64,000 nt of DNA, taken from contig JAHLKC010000008.1 of NCBI GenBank assembly GCA_025449115.1, positions 1-64,000 on the forward strand. The letters are read 5' to 3'. Numbering within the stretch: the stretch's first letter is position 1; each line of letters opens with the position of its first letter. Below, piece by piece: positions 1 to 9,139 of the stretch. The stretch is from Chytridium lagenaria. Taxonomy: Eukaryota; Chytridiomycota; Chytridiomycetes; Chytridiales; Chytridiaceae. Made by a program: the position numbers and the translations under genes. The notes under the pieces are model-generated. The model saw nothing but the letters and a program-made list of their open reading frames with translations. It did no database searches and was not told the DNA's origin.

Positions 1-1190
1 CCTTGATATTTCGTAGGCCGTTGTCTATTGTCAAAAAACGGATATGGGCAAAATATGGTGGGAAATGGTTACATTTAAAGTACCCCTTTATAATTAACGT
101 TTAAATGTTGAGTGTCAGTAAAAACGAGAAGCCAATTAGAAAGGGGTAGGTGAACACGGCGCTACGATATTGAAACTCACCGAACGCATAGAAACACGCC
201 CACAGAGCGTTTGGTAATATTGGAAGCGTGTAACGCATCTGGAAAAGGGGGCTGTCATAATAGAGACGTGTGACGAGTTTATACCAAAAACCCATTCTCG
301 CTATGTATGGTGCTATTTATAATTCAATAAACACGCTTAAAACGCCGCCCATAGCTTCAACACATCATATTATACATATTTAATGTAATTATAAACAGGA
401 AAACACGGGGTAAAGGTGCAGCAGGTATAGCTCTATAAATTCGAGCTAAACTATTGTACTATATACGCTACCCTTGAAAACTCGTTGTCAAGCTTCATAA
501 CGTGTACAAACGTGTAAAACATACCAATACAGTATCCAGCAAAAGAACACGTTGAAAGAAGCGATGAGGAACGAGCTGTCAAAGTACTTTCTGCGAGTTG
601 GCTTGCTGTCGAGATTTTTCGCTACTTTGATAGCCCATTTGACATGCAACCAAAACCACTTTGTATTTTTACCATATACGTAAAACAGTAAAACACACCG
701 CTAGGTGCAATATTAAAGCGTTAAACACGTTTTCGAGCCTGCTTGTATAAGTAGGACCCGCCTAAAGCCCACCCAAAAATCAGCAAATTTTGGTGAAGTC
801 CAAACTTTTGAAAATAAATCAAAAATTAAAAAAAATCACAAAAAAGATATTTAAGATCTTCCGGAGTATGTAAAATTCAAGAAATACCGCCGAGTACGAA
901 CGGATGTCCAAAAAATCTACAATACGAATTTGTCGGGGAGCAGTCTTGATCTGACGACTTCTCCTTGGTAACTTCAAGCATTACCATTCTCCCGCTCAAA
1001 ATTTGTTAATCGATTTATTTGAGGTAATACATATTGTCAACTCATGTGATTCATTTAAAGTTATTATAATTTATTTTTATATTTATTTTGTAATACGTTT
1101 ACTTGTTAAATTAATTATTTTTAAATTAAAAAATTCCTACTTTTATTTTCACATAAGCAGGCACTGTTTCCCCCTTTTTTTTCGAAACCA
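1..1190. other. AT-rich stretch without recognisable gene
   Basis: No open frame here resembles a known protein or has convincing splice sites. A minus-strand 64-codon frame at 101-295 is hydrophobic, but it is short and has no recognisable relatives. The stretch precedes the first CCACC-rich element and may be part of the same repeat-rich block. Confidence 0.5.
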
Positions 1191-1202
1191 AATTTCAATC
1201 CG

Positions 1203-1674
1203 ACGGCATAGAGGGTTTGACCCCCTCATGCCGTGATCCTCCCCTCCACCACCAACACTACCCCCTGACCACCCCACCAGCACCCACCACTTCACATCCC
1301 CCAAACAGACCACTCCTCCATCCACCACCACCACTACCAACCATCCCCACCATCTACCACCCCCTGGCCCCACTACATATCCACCAACCCCCCGACACCT
1401 CCTCCATCCACCACCACCAAAAACCATCATCCCCACTGCCACCCTGATCCTCTACCACTGACCAGACCACCACCATCCCTCAGTTTTTCCCCCCAACTCC
1501 TCCCCTCCTCTAACTACCATCATCACCAACCACTCCGACCACCTCCATCCACCCAACAACCACCACCACCACCAACACCACCACCCATACCTCACCAACC
1601 TTTAAAACCTCCACTTTCCACTGATACCCCAGTCAGAATACCACTGCATGATGGGTTCGAACCCTCTCTGCAGT
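1203..1674 (+). repeat. CCACC-rich element A bounded by T-arm-like hairpins
   Basis: The left end is a hairpin at 1203-1234 (arms ACGGCAT and ATGCCGT around GAGGGTTTGACCCCCTC). The right end is a hairpin at 1643-1674 (arms ACTGCA and TGCAGT around GGGTTCGAACCC). Between them lies about 400 bp of pyrimidine-rich DNA built of CCACC/CCATC words. The same arrangement recurs at 5468-5934 with nearly identical ends and a diverged interior, so this is a repeat with defined termini. The right hairpin contains GGTTCGAACC, which matches the RNA polymerase III B-box / tRNA T-arm consensus. No A-box or complete tRNA fold was found. The Pro/His-rich open frames inside result from base composition, not from a gene. 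Confidence 0.7.
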
Positions 1675-1742
1675 ATGTTTTTGTTTATTTTTCGTTGTTT
1701 CTGTTTTTCGCTGTTTTTCTATTACTTTTCATTAATTATTTT

Positions 1743-1949
1743 GGGACCGGTGGTCCCAATTTAATTAGTGATTTTTTTCACTAATTGTTTTGGGACCACT
1801 GGTCCCAATTTAATTAGTGTTTTTTTCACTAATTGTTTTGGGACCACTGGTCCCAATTTAATTAGTGATTTTTTCACTAATTGTTTTGGGACCAGTGGTC
1901 CCAATTTAATTAGTGATTTTTCATTAATTAAATTGGGACCACCGGTCCC
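1743..1949. repeat. Tandem array of five nested palindromes, period about 48 bp
   Basis: Five GGGACC-NNN-GGTCCC palindromes are centred in 1743-1757, 1792-1806, 1840-1854, 1888-1902 and 1935-1949. Each is enclosed by outer arms CACTAAT and ATTAGTG, so a whole unit can fold into one long hairpin. Spacing is 47-49 bp. The last unit is inverted relative to the first four. The three-base centres vary (GGT, ACT, ACT, AGT, ACC) while the arms stay paired. Confidence 0.85.
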
Positions 1950-2143
1950 AAAACAATTAGTGAAATTTGTATTAAATCTTCCTTACTAATTGCTTTTTTG
2001 CCCTGCATTCTCATCCGACCCCTCCGCAACATACTAGGCTCCCTTCCTTCATCACACTAAGTCCCTCGCCCTCCACCACTCTCATCTTCCTCCTTTCCGT
2101 CACCAAGACTCATCCATTACCACAACATATTTGTGGCTTCAGG

Positions 2144-2171
2144 ACAGGTAGAGGTTTAAACCCTCTACTGT
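2144..2171. repeat. T-arm-like hairpin
   Basis: GTAGAGG and CCTCTAC pair around TTTAAAC, with ACAG and TGT extending the stem. This is the third hairpin of the T-arm type in the first module and corresponds by position to the hairpin at 6248-6268 in the second module. Confidence 0.6.
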
Positions 2172-2329
2172 TCAGTTATCATCGTTCCTTTTCTGCCCTC
2201 CCACTTTTTTATTTATCTTTCTCTTATTGCTGCATTAGTTGTTAAAACCCACTATGCGGCATTATAACATTAATAAATTTAATAACATGAATTCAATATA
2301 TGATTAAATAGCTGACTCTATATGAAAAT

Positions 2330-2361
2330 GGCATAACCCTCTAACCATAAGCCCGTATAAC
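2330..2361 (+). promoter_or_regulatory. Conserved TATAAC-ending motif, copy 1, upstream of zinc-ribbon gene
   Basis: The block reads GCATAACCCTCTAACC, then GCCC, then TATAAC, and ends 21 bp before the inferred start codon at 2383. Similar blocks lie at 6829-6858 and 7342-7372. Its position just upstream of a gene and its TATA-like 3' end suggest a core promoter element. That role is inferred; no transcript data are visible. Confidence 0.45.
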
Positions 2362-2382
2362 AGTTGATGCGGGCACTTCACA

Positions 2383-5165
2383 ATGCAGGAAAAAAACAGA
2401 CTCTTTCAAGGTTTGCTTCAAATATCATAACTTTATAACCCTTTTGATAGGTGACAATGGAGCGAAACCACGTGAAAACCAACTAGTTGGTTTACGATCT
2501 TTGCTGAACCTTGTGGGTATCAACAAGGACTATTCACGAACACATTCAATGCCCTTCAAAAGCTTCTTTGCCAGATATTTCGGTGGATTTCAATTTTCTA
2601 TCGGCGATGGCGGACTTGGTGTGTACCCAGACACAAATTGGGGCCGCCTGGCTAAAGAGGTAGAGATTGGTGACAGCAACGCACGAAAACAAATGGCAGA
2701 AATCTTGAGGTCACGATTGAAATGTCATACTTGCCAATCAAAGCTTACCACCAACCGTAAGACCATCTCTCATGTTAAATTTAACAACTGACCAAACAGA
2801 TGAACCCAAGAATCGTCGACTACGATGGCGATGCGCTGGCTGCAAATCAAGTTACACAATTGACAATGTCGTAGACTGTGCACTTCGACCCTTTTTGGCC
2901 TTAATATCCAAGGATCAAGGACGGGAACGTCATGGTTTGCCTGCAATCGATCATCTTTTCAACCCTCTCAGCGCTGAGTCAGCGCGTGTTTTCCGAACAC
3001 GGTACATCCCTCATAATGTGTCACTTGTACACGTTAACCCATCACAAGGAGAGAGATATGCCGAGACTGATGCTGAGAGCGATGCCAATCCCGGTCCGGG
3101 TCCAGATACGTACTGGAAAGTAACTCGGAACAACATCCGCATCAGAGACTACAGCATTTCAAGGCCTATTATTGACATCGAGCCGTCGCCAGGAATAGGT
3201 TTTTCCAATTCTGCGATACGTGTTGGTCATGGATTATCATCGAGGGATGGTTCTAGCATAAGGTAGTTATTAGATTTCATAAAAATTTAACTACCGAACT
3301 CGTGTTGTTCGGTAGTAAAAATTTTAACTACCGAACTCATGTTGTTCGGTAGTAAAAATTTTCTTTATTTAATATCAAGTTCTGCGTAACGTTTAACCAA
3401 CTTTTAGACGTGCTACTCCTTATTTGCGTTTAATCAATCGCATTGAGTCATCCGACAAGAATGCGATGATGATATTCAAAAATCTTCTCAGCCGCACGGG
3501 AATCCTTTGTACGCACTGCAAAAGGGCTTCAAACTTCCAAGATATCAGTATGTATTTACTTAAGAATTGATTTGAACCGTCTATAGGTGAAACAAAACCA
3601 ACACTACGAATACGGTTAAAATGCGGCCAATGCAAGAAGACCTACAGAAATGAAGAAGTTTTCAATGACCTTCTCGCACCTTTGATATCTGTCATTCGCA
3701 AAATTATATCCCAAAATCTTGAGGACACATTTCTTCCGCGAATCCCTAATGAGACGTATTCAGCTGCCACCCGACTTCATGCTCCTAGCACCATTTCTTT
3801 CAGCCTCGTAAATGGAGCTAGCAAAAATACTAGTCCACCGTCACATCAAGCTTCTTACAGCAGGAGCGCTTTTAATGACAGTGAGGCTGAAATTGTGGTT
3901 GATGATAACTTTGTGCAACTACCGAACTGGATCTGTTCGGTAGGTAAATTTTTCCTTTCCCACATTACTAAATTTTTAAGGACATTGAGGCTGAATCCAA
4001 TCTGGTTGTTAATAATAGCTTTGTGCAACTACCGAACTCGATCTGTTCGGTAGGTAAATTTTTTTTTTGTAACATCTAAATTTTTCAAGGACATTGAGGC
4101 TGAATCCTTTGTGCAACTACCGAACTCGATCTGTTCGGTAGGTATTGATGAATGTGTTGAAGAGAGTAGTGAAGCATGTGTTGAATTTGTTGATGAGAGT
4201 AGTGACGAAGGTAAATCTAAAACCATTAGATAACATCTAAAGCATTGTTAGAACCGCTCCTCCGACACAGCTTTTTGAAACTAGTGGGAATTCCGGATAC
4301 TGTGCGAGACAATTATATGCGCAATCTATTTTTACAACGTCAGCAACGATGTCAGCTACTCCCAAAAGGGGTTTATCCACCTCACGAACAACCTGCTGCT
4401 CCCAACCGTGAAGCCCATACATCCTTCATCACTCAGTTCTCTGTGGAGGCAGGTACACCATTTGACTCGGGTATGGGTATGTCGGCGGCGGATTCAACCT
4501 TTGACTCGGGTATGGATGCGTTGGCAGTGGATGAGAGTTTTGAGTTGGGTATGGATGACTCGGGTATGGATGCGTTGGCAGTGGATGAGAGTTTTGAGTT
4601 GGGTATGGATACGTTGGCGGTGGATACAAGTTCTGAGTTGGGTATGGATACGTTGGCAGTGGATACTAGTTTTGAGTTGGGTATGGATACTTTGGCGGCA
4701 GATACAACCTTTAACTCGGGTGCGGATATGTTGGCGGTGGATACAATCTTTGACTCAGGTATGGATACACTGGCAGAACCAATTAAGTATCAACCTAACA
4801 ATGTTCAATCTGATGTAGCTGAACTCGAAGACGGCACCGATCCTCTACTCGTTCATGAGTATCAAACTAACAATGTTCAATCTGATGTAGCTGATATTGA
4901 TGAACACCAAGACGGCACCGATCCCCTACTCATTAATCCCCGACTTCTTACGGAGCAAGTGACCAATAATCCCCAACTGGTCGATGAGCAACTGATCAAT
5001 ATGGACATTGACATTCCACTACTCGATACTGCCCCTACATCTGTTACAAACATACCATCCCCTATCATGGAGTTTGATCTCGACGGACTTTTTGACTGCA
5101 ACGATGACCTCAATCTTTTTGAACATTTTGACATTTCGTATAACTTGTTTTTTGATTCAGAATAA
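2383..5165 (+). CDS. Two-zinc-ribbon protein with acidic tail, unknown family
   Basis: I do not recognise the family. Eight exons join in frame: 2383-2410, 2451-2756, 2800-3262, 3408-3547, 3587-3939, 3981-4049, 4090-4210 and 4243-5165. Together they give about 800 residues from ATG 2383. Two internally homologous modules each carry CxxC...CxxC: CHTC with CAGC, then CTHC with CGQC. A conserved lead-in (WGRLAKEVEIGDSN / YLRLINRIESSDKN) precedes each first pair, and a hydrophobic helix (ALRPFLALI / LLAPLISVI) follows each second pair. The C-terminal third has tandem 13-residue repeats around SFELGMDTLAVD and an acidic-aromatic end with FDLDGLF and DDLNLFEHFD, which resembles a transcriptional activation domain. 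Zinc ribbons plus an acidic tail suggest a nucleic-acid-binding regulator or a domesticated mobile-element protein. All introns are 32-43 nt except a 145-nt one (3263-3407) that contains two palindromes. Confidence 0.6.
3291..3352. repeat. Two tandem 25-bp palindromes inside an intron
   Basis: CTACCGAAC and GTTCGGTAG arms with 7-nt loops lie at 3291-3315 and 3328-3352, within tandem 37-bp units. They fall in the inferred 145-nt intron 3263-3407. The loops read TCGTGTT and TCATGTT. Confidence 0.85.
3919..4141. repeat. Three palindromes overlapping splice donors in duplicated exon-intron units
   Basis: The same CTACCGAAC-N7-GTTCGGTAG palindrome occurs at 3919-3943, 4029-4053 and 4117-4141, here within coding sequence (QLPNxICS). 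In the first two, the in-frame donor is TCG|GTAGGT, inside the 3' arm. Introns 3940-3980 and 4050-4089 both end before GACATTGAGGCTGAA. The exon-plus-intron unit has therefore been tandemly copied, with the last copy not interrupted. Confidence 0.7.
4485..4770 (+). repeat. In-frame 39-bp coding repeats
   Basis: Degenerate tandem repeats of 39 bp (one unit truncated) encode variants of S/T-F-E-L-G-M-D-T-L-A-V-D. They are part of the zinc-ribbon gene and expand its acidic C-terminal region without breaking frame. Confidence 0.8.
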
Positions 5166-5169
5166 ATAA

Positions 5170-5460
5170 ATTTTGTTTTTAAAATTGTCAAAGTTAAATT
5201 CGAAACTTCAAAGTTAAATTCAAAAAATTTCTAAGTCAATAAATTTTTCAAAAAAAAAATTAATCAGACTAACCAGCTCGGTGCTAACCCTAACCTAACT
5301 TTAAGGCTAATGGTAGCTCCCTCAAAACACGTAACCCAGGGGCGGCCCAAACGTTTTTCTAGTAGTATTTTCGATGCTCTATCCGATGCACCTTTTACCC
5401 AGGCATGCTTTATAAGTGCAAAAGTTCGCAGTCCTAAGTGTAACCCTAGCCTAGCCCTAA
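5170..5460. other. Spacer with short CCCTAA-like words
   Basis: AT-rich sequence is followed by a stretch containing CTAACCCTAACC and AACCCTAGCC. These resemble two to three degenerate copies of the common fungal telomere repeat, far too few for a telomere. No gene is evident. Confidence 0.4.
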
Positions 5461-5467
5461 GTATCCG

Positions 5468-5934
5468 ACGGCATAGAGGGTTCGACCCCTCATGCGGTGA
5501 TCCTCCCTCGCCCCCTCCACCCCCCCACCACCACCGTTGCTCCTCAACCACCCTCCAGCACCATCACCACTCAATCCTACCCCCCAATTATTCCACCACT
5601 ACCCAACATCCTTCCCCTCTCACCCGACCACTCCATCATCAACCACTACCACCACCTTCACTCCCCCAACCACTCCTCCATCCACCATCACCACCATCCA
5701 CCACCATCCACCACCATCAACCACCATCAACCACCATTCACACCCCCAAGCCACTCCACCATCCACCCCACCACAAACACCACCCCCCAACCACTTTTCA
5801 TATTCCCCCACTCCGACCACTCTTCCATCACCACCATCAACCATACCCACCAAGCAACAAACCCCATGATCTCTCCTTATCTAACAAACACACCATAATC
5901 CCACTGCATGAGGGGTTCGAACCCTCTCTGCAGT
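5468..5934 (+). repeat. CCACC-rich element B bounded by T-arm-like hairpins
   Basis: Second copy of the element at 1203-1674. The left hairpin 5468-5498 (ACGGCAT, GAGGGTTCGACCCCTC, ATGCGGT) and right hairpin 5903-5934 (ACTGCA, GGGGTTCGAACCCTC, TGCAGT) are almost identical to copy A, including the adjacent TCCGACGGCATAGAGGG and GTGATCCTCCC. The interior again consists of CCACC/CCATC words but is not alignable base for base, as expected for a slipping microsatellite. Confidence 0.7.
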
Positions 5935-6042
5935 TCTTTTTCTTTCTATGCGTCATTTTATTTGGTTATTGCTATTTCTTTCTATGTTCGTTGTTTATGT
6001 TTTGAACTCTATTTTTCATTTTTTCCTTTTATGCTCTTATAG

Positions 6043-6233
6043 TGACATTTGTCGCTTTAAGGAGCAATTAGGAAACAGCAATTCTGAGACGCGGTCTCAA
6101 AAACGCTGTTTTTTTAATTGTTTCTTTGAGTGACATTTCCCACTGTAAGAAACAATTATAAAAACTTCGTTTTTGAGACCGCGGTCTCAGAATCGCTGTT
6201 TTTTTATTTCTTTTTTAAAGCGACGTGTCGCTC
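6043..6233. repeat. Nested palindrome cluster
   Basis: An imperfect palindrome TGAGACGCGGTCTCA (6085-6099) and a perfect one TGAGACCGCGGTCTCA (6174-6189) sit in inverted flanks (GCTGTTTTTTTA, AATTGTTTC and its complement). Both are enclosed by GTGACATTTGTCGC at the left and GCGACGTGTCGC at the right. The cluster occupies the same place after element B as the 48-bp array does after element A, but the sequence differs. Confidence 0.7.
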
Positions 6234-6247
6234 TAACACCTTACATT

Positions 6248-6268
6248 GGAGGGGTTCAAGCCCTCTCC
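6248..6268. repeat. T-arm-like hairpin
   Basis: GGAGGGG and CCCTCTCC pair around TTCAAG, giving GGGTTCAAGCCC, a near B-box sequence. It corresponds by position to 2144-2171 in the first module. Confidence 0.55.
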
Positions 6269-6828
6269 TTTGTATTACGTTTCCTATTTTATTTATTTTT
6301 AATTATTATTTATTTATTTATTAATACTAATATTTATTATTTATATATATTTACTAATATATAGATTTACTTTAACTTATTTATTTAATTATATCTTATT
6401 TATAAATATCTATGTTATTTTTTTTTATATTTTTATTCTTTAGTATTTATTCATTTTTTATATTTTTTTAAAACTTCTTCGTCATAATACCTGTATGTTT
6501 TATAAATTCTTTTTGATTTATACGGAGTGACTTTGGACGAGCGCGCTGTCTCGTATAAAGCTCGTTCACTTATTTCCCATTTATATTTCTATTTCTCGTT
6601 TTTTTACTTCATGTTTAACCTTTCATATATTTTTTTTTTTTTTATTTTTTTATTAATATTCATACTATTTTATAATGTATTTTCTATTCTTATATAATAA
6701 AAACACTGTATTAATATCTTATTTCGTAATTCAGTAGTTTGTTTCATTCATCGGTTTTTTATTTATTTGGTCATATGATTCTTTGTGTTCTGCAATTTCC
6801 GTTGATGATGGGTTTATATAAGAAAATA

Positions 6829-6858
6829 CATAACCTTCTAACCCACAGGCCCTATAAC
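6829..6858 (+). promoter_or_regulatory. Conserved TATAAC-ending motif, copy 2
   Basis: CATAACCTTCTAACC, ACAGGCCC and TATAAC match copies at 2330-2361 and 7342-7372. Unlike copy 1, no gene is recognisable downstream. Confidence 0.4.
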
Positions 6859-6975
6859 ACAAAAAAATTGATAACCCCTCGGGCACCCCATGTACCCTCA
6901 ACGATTTTGAGACCGCGGATTTTATAATTGCTCAGAATTTATTTATATATTTATTTATTTAAATAACTGAAGCGC

Positions 6976-7047
6976 GTGAAGGCACGCGTTAGCGCAATGC
7001 GCGCGCGTGAAGGCGTGCGTGAGATTGATGTCCGCGTGCCTTCACAT
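6976..7047. repeat. GC-rich inverted repeat
   Basis: GTGAAGGCACGCG (about 6976-6988) is the exact inverse of CGCGTGCCTTCAC (about 7035-7047). A further direct copy, GTGAAGGCGTGCG, lies between them. GC-rich hairpin arms stand out sharply from the surrounding AT-rich DNA. Confidence 0.7.
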
Positions 7048-7341
7048 TTTTTTATTTTCTTAATCATCATTTTGTTTATTTATTAATTGTATGTATAGTA
7101 ATGTTAAAATAAAAATGCGTTCACTTTTTTATAATGTAGATATCTATTCTTTCCTTGACAATTTATTTTGTAAATACATTTGCAGACTCTTTCATATCTT
7201 TTGCCTTAATTGTTTCTTAATCAGTCGTGTAGTTGTTAGTTTCGTTTGTCTGTTCTTACGTGCGTTTCAACTTTTCATATTTATTTTCTTTCATTCTTTA
7301 GACGCTCGTCAATTTTATTGTGGTTATATATATAAAAAGTA

Positions 7342-7372
7342 CCTAACCTTCTAACCCACAGGCCCATATAAC
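7342..7372 (+). promoter_or_regulatory. Conserved TATAAC-ending motif, copy 3
   Basis: CCTAACCTTCTAACCCACAG, then GCCCATATAAC. It is nearly identical to copy 2 at 6829-6858. No downstream gene was identified. Confidence 0.4.
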
Positions 7373-7374
7373 GA

Positions 7375-7935
7375 TTGTTTACATCGCCAAAGACCCCCTA
7401 CCAAAGGGATCGACCGTCTTCAAAACATTAAAGGTATTAACATGAATTTTTATCTTTGTCTAATTCCGATGACGGAAAGCTCCTGGATCATTCTTGGGAC
7501 CAGCTGGCCTTCTGACCTACACCTCCACTGCTGAATGTTGTGCCGTCCCCCCTTACACTTGACTGATCCCTACTCCCTAGAGGTTGTGGTCCATATTGAG
7601 CTTTACTGATGACTTCTAGATGGTAATAGACGAGTACGACAATATTACAGTCATTACTCTAACAGACATTGACTCCAATTCTGTCCTGTGTTGTCTTAAT
7701 TTAGAGCACTCAAAATGTGACTGTCGTTCTAACTAAAAAATTTGTCCTCAGTGTCGTGTTTATTTCCTTAATTGCATTTCCATTTCCTTTATCTTCCCAT
7801 CCACCGAATCAGGAGAATATTACCATCATATATATATTTCGAAGTGCACAATATCATTATATATATTAAAAATAAATTATCGTCCACTTTCAACTTCCAT
7901 CACGTTATAATTCTACATCCACCACAACACCTTGC
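7375..7935. other. No gene seen
   Basis: No open frame of useful length or recognisable content lies between the third TATAAC motif and the Thr/Pro-rich remnant. Confidence 0.4.
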
Positions 7936-8380
7936 TTGCGTCCCAAGGCTTACGGTACTACCACTTCATCTGCAGACCCTGTCATAACAGTCACCGCTAG
8001 AACAACCACCCCCTGCTTGACGTTCTCCAACGCTGGTGTCCCCACCACCGCCATTGCCAACGTCATTGCTTCTGCTACCCCAAAACCGTATGTATGCCTT
8101 TGTTCCCGCATACATCGAGACTATCGTTCCGAGTGTTAAGCCTGTTGGCACTAAACCCTGTTCAAAGTCTCTGTCTGTCACGTCTTCGAGGGCAGCCGTT
8201 CCCACCACCCCTGTCAGTTATGGAACTCTTGTCTCCACCGTGCCTGCTACCAAGGCGTCCCGTCACCACCCCTTGCTCCACCACGCCTTCGATCACGTCC
8301 TCCAGGGCCCCCGCTGTTCCCACCCCCACACCCCCAAAGAATATTGCGCCATCACCTCGTCATGGGCTATTTTAGATTAA
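7936..8380 (+). pseudogene. Decayed Thr/Pro-rich repeat coding remnant
   Basis: Three diverged repeats lie in different frames, each with the pattern T-x-P-C-x(6-9)-S-x-A-x-V-P-T (TTPCLTFSNAGVPTT, TKPCSK...RAAVPTT, TTPCSTTPS...APAVPT). This composition is typical of extracellular adhesin-like proteins. No single frame, start codon or signal peptide joins the pieces, so I read it as a degraded gene. It could also be a non-coding, composition-driven resemblance. Confidence 0.3.
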
Positions 8381-8451
8381 TAAATTATAATATATTATTT
8401 ATCATTTATTTAAATATTTTCTATAATAAAATTGGAAGGGAACACAAACTA

Positions 8452-8793
8452 AACAAAAGTAAGATGACCATATCGCGCCAGGAGCTGACAAGAGACCCCA
8501 CGTTGAATGGAAAAACAAAGACGGCGGAAAATAAAACGCTTGGCAACAGCAGCACGGAGAAGCTCATGCTGCTGATAAATACGCTGCAAGCGTTTTAACA
8601 AGGTAATGGCGGCCGAGCCCAAATGGCCAAACGAATCAAAAACAAACGGAATAAAAGCATAACCATGAGCAGAGCAAGCATACAAGTACTTCTGACATTT
8701 TTGCGCCTCACGCAGCACGACGGCAGAACCAGGACGAAAAACGCCGAGGGATTGCGAGGCTTGGAGAGGGGAAGTACCGGAAAGGTCAACCAA
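8452..8793 (-). pseudogene. Non-LTR retrotransposon (LINE) 3'-end remnant
   Basis: A 114-codon minus-strand frame resembles the extreme C-terminus found after the reverse transcriptase domain in many LINE ORFs. The pattern is a Cys, then HGYAFIPFVFDSFGHLGSAA, a LLKRLQR helix, and finally an arginine-rich segment ending CFSIQRGVSCQLL. No reverse transcriptase core (no YxDD) remains in the window, so this is a truncated fragment. The family assignment is from pattern memory and should be confirmed by search. It lies just upstream of the LRR receptor gene. Confidence 0.45.
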
Positions 8794-9139
8794 GGCATGT
8801 TATTTAGGAATTATAAATTAAATACGGCATACCCCAAGAGATACCGGCGAAGCCCTAACCAGTTTATTTACACGAGGACTGCCACTATATGAGCCATTGA
8901 TGGCTTGGCTTATGTGTCTCATCTCCACGTTGCATTCCAACATCGGATAAAAAAAGGAGCAGCCAATCACTGCTTCAGAAATGTAGAAATGAAACATGGT
9001 ACCACAGAAAATGTTTCAATTTTTAATTCTACTTTTGACAATCTCGGACCACCGAGTGACACTGTGATACAACGACCGTTGGGCGTCATTTCTTCGTCGC
9101 TGGCAATAAATTCACTTTAATGGAATTGCTCTAACAAGC

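Noticed and set aside
1217..1447. Pro/His-rich open frames in the CCACC tracts (also 5310-6005)
   Set aside because: All frames on both strands are open because of the CCACC/CCATC composition; no start context, splice sites or homology. Interiors do not align between the two copies.
1643..1674. tRNA gene
   Set aside because: T-arm-like hairpin only; no acceptor, D or anticodon arms can be drawn around it.
1743..1949. CRISPR-like array
   Set aside because: Regular 48-bp spacing, but the units are complete palindromes with no unique spacers, and the genome is eukaryotic (spliceosomal introns).
2383..5165. Zinc-ribbon gene as a complete transposase
   Set aside because: No DDE/DDD or tyrosine-recombinase catalytic pattern and no terminal inverted repeats flanking the gene itself; only the zinc ribbons would fit.
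5275..5465. Internal telomere repeat
   Set aside because: Only two or three degenerate CCCTAA words; not a tandem array.
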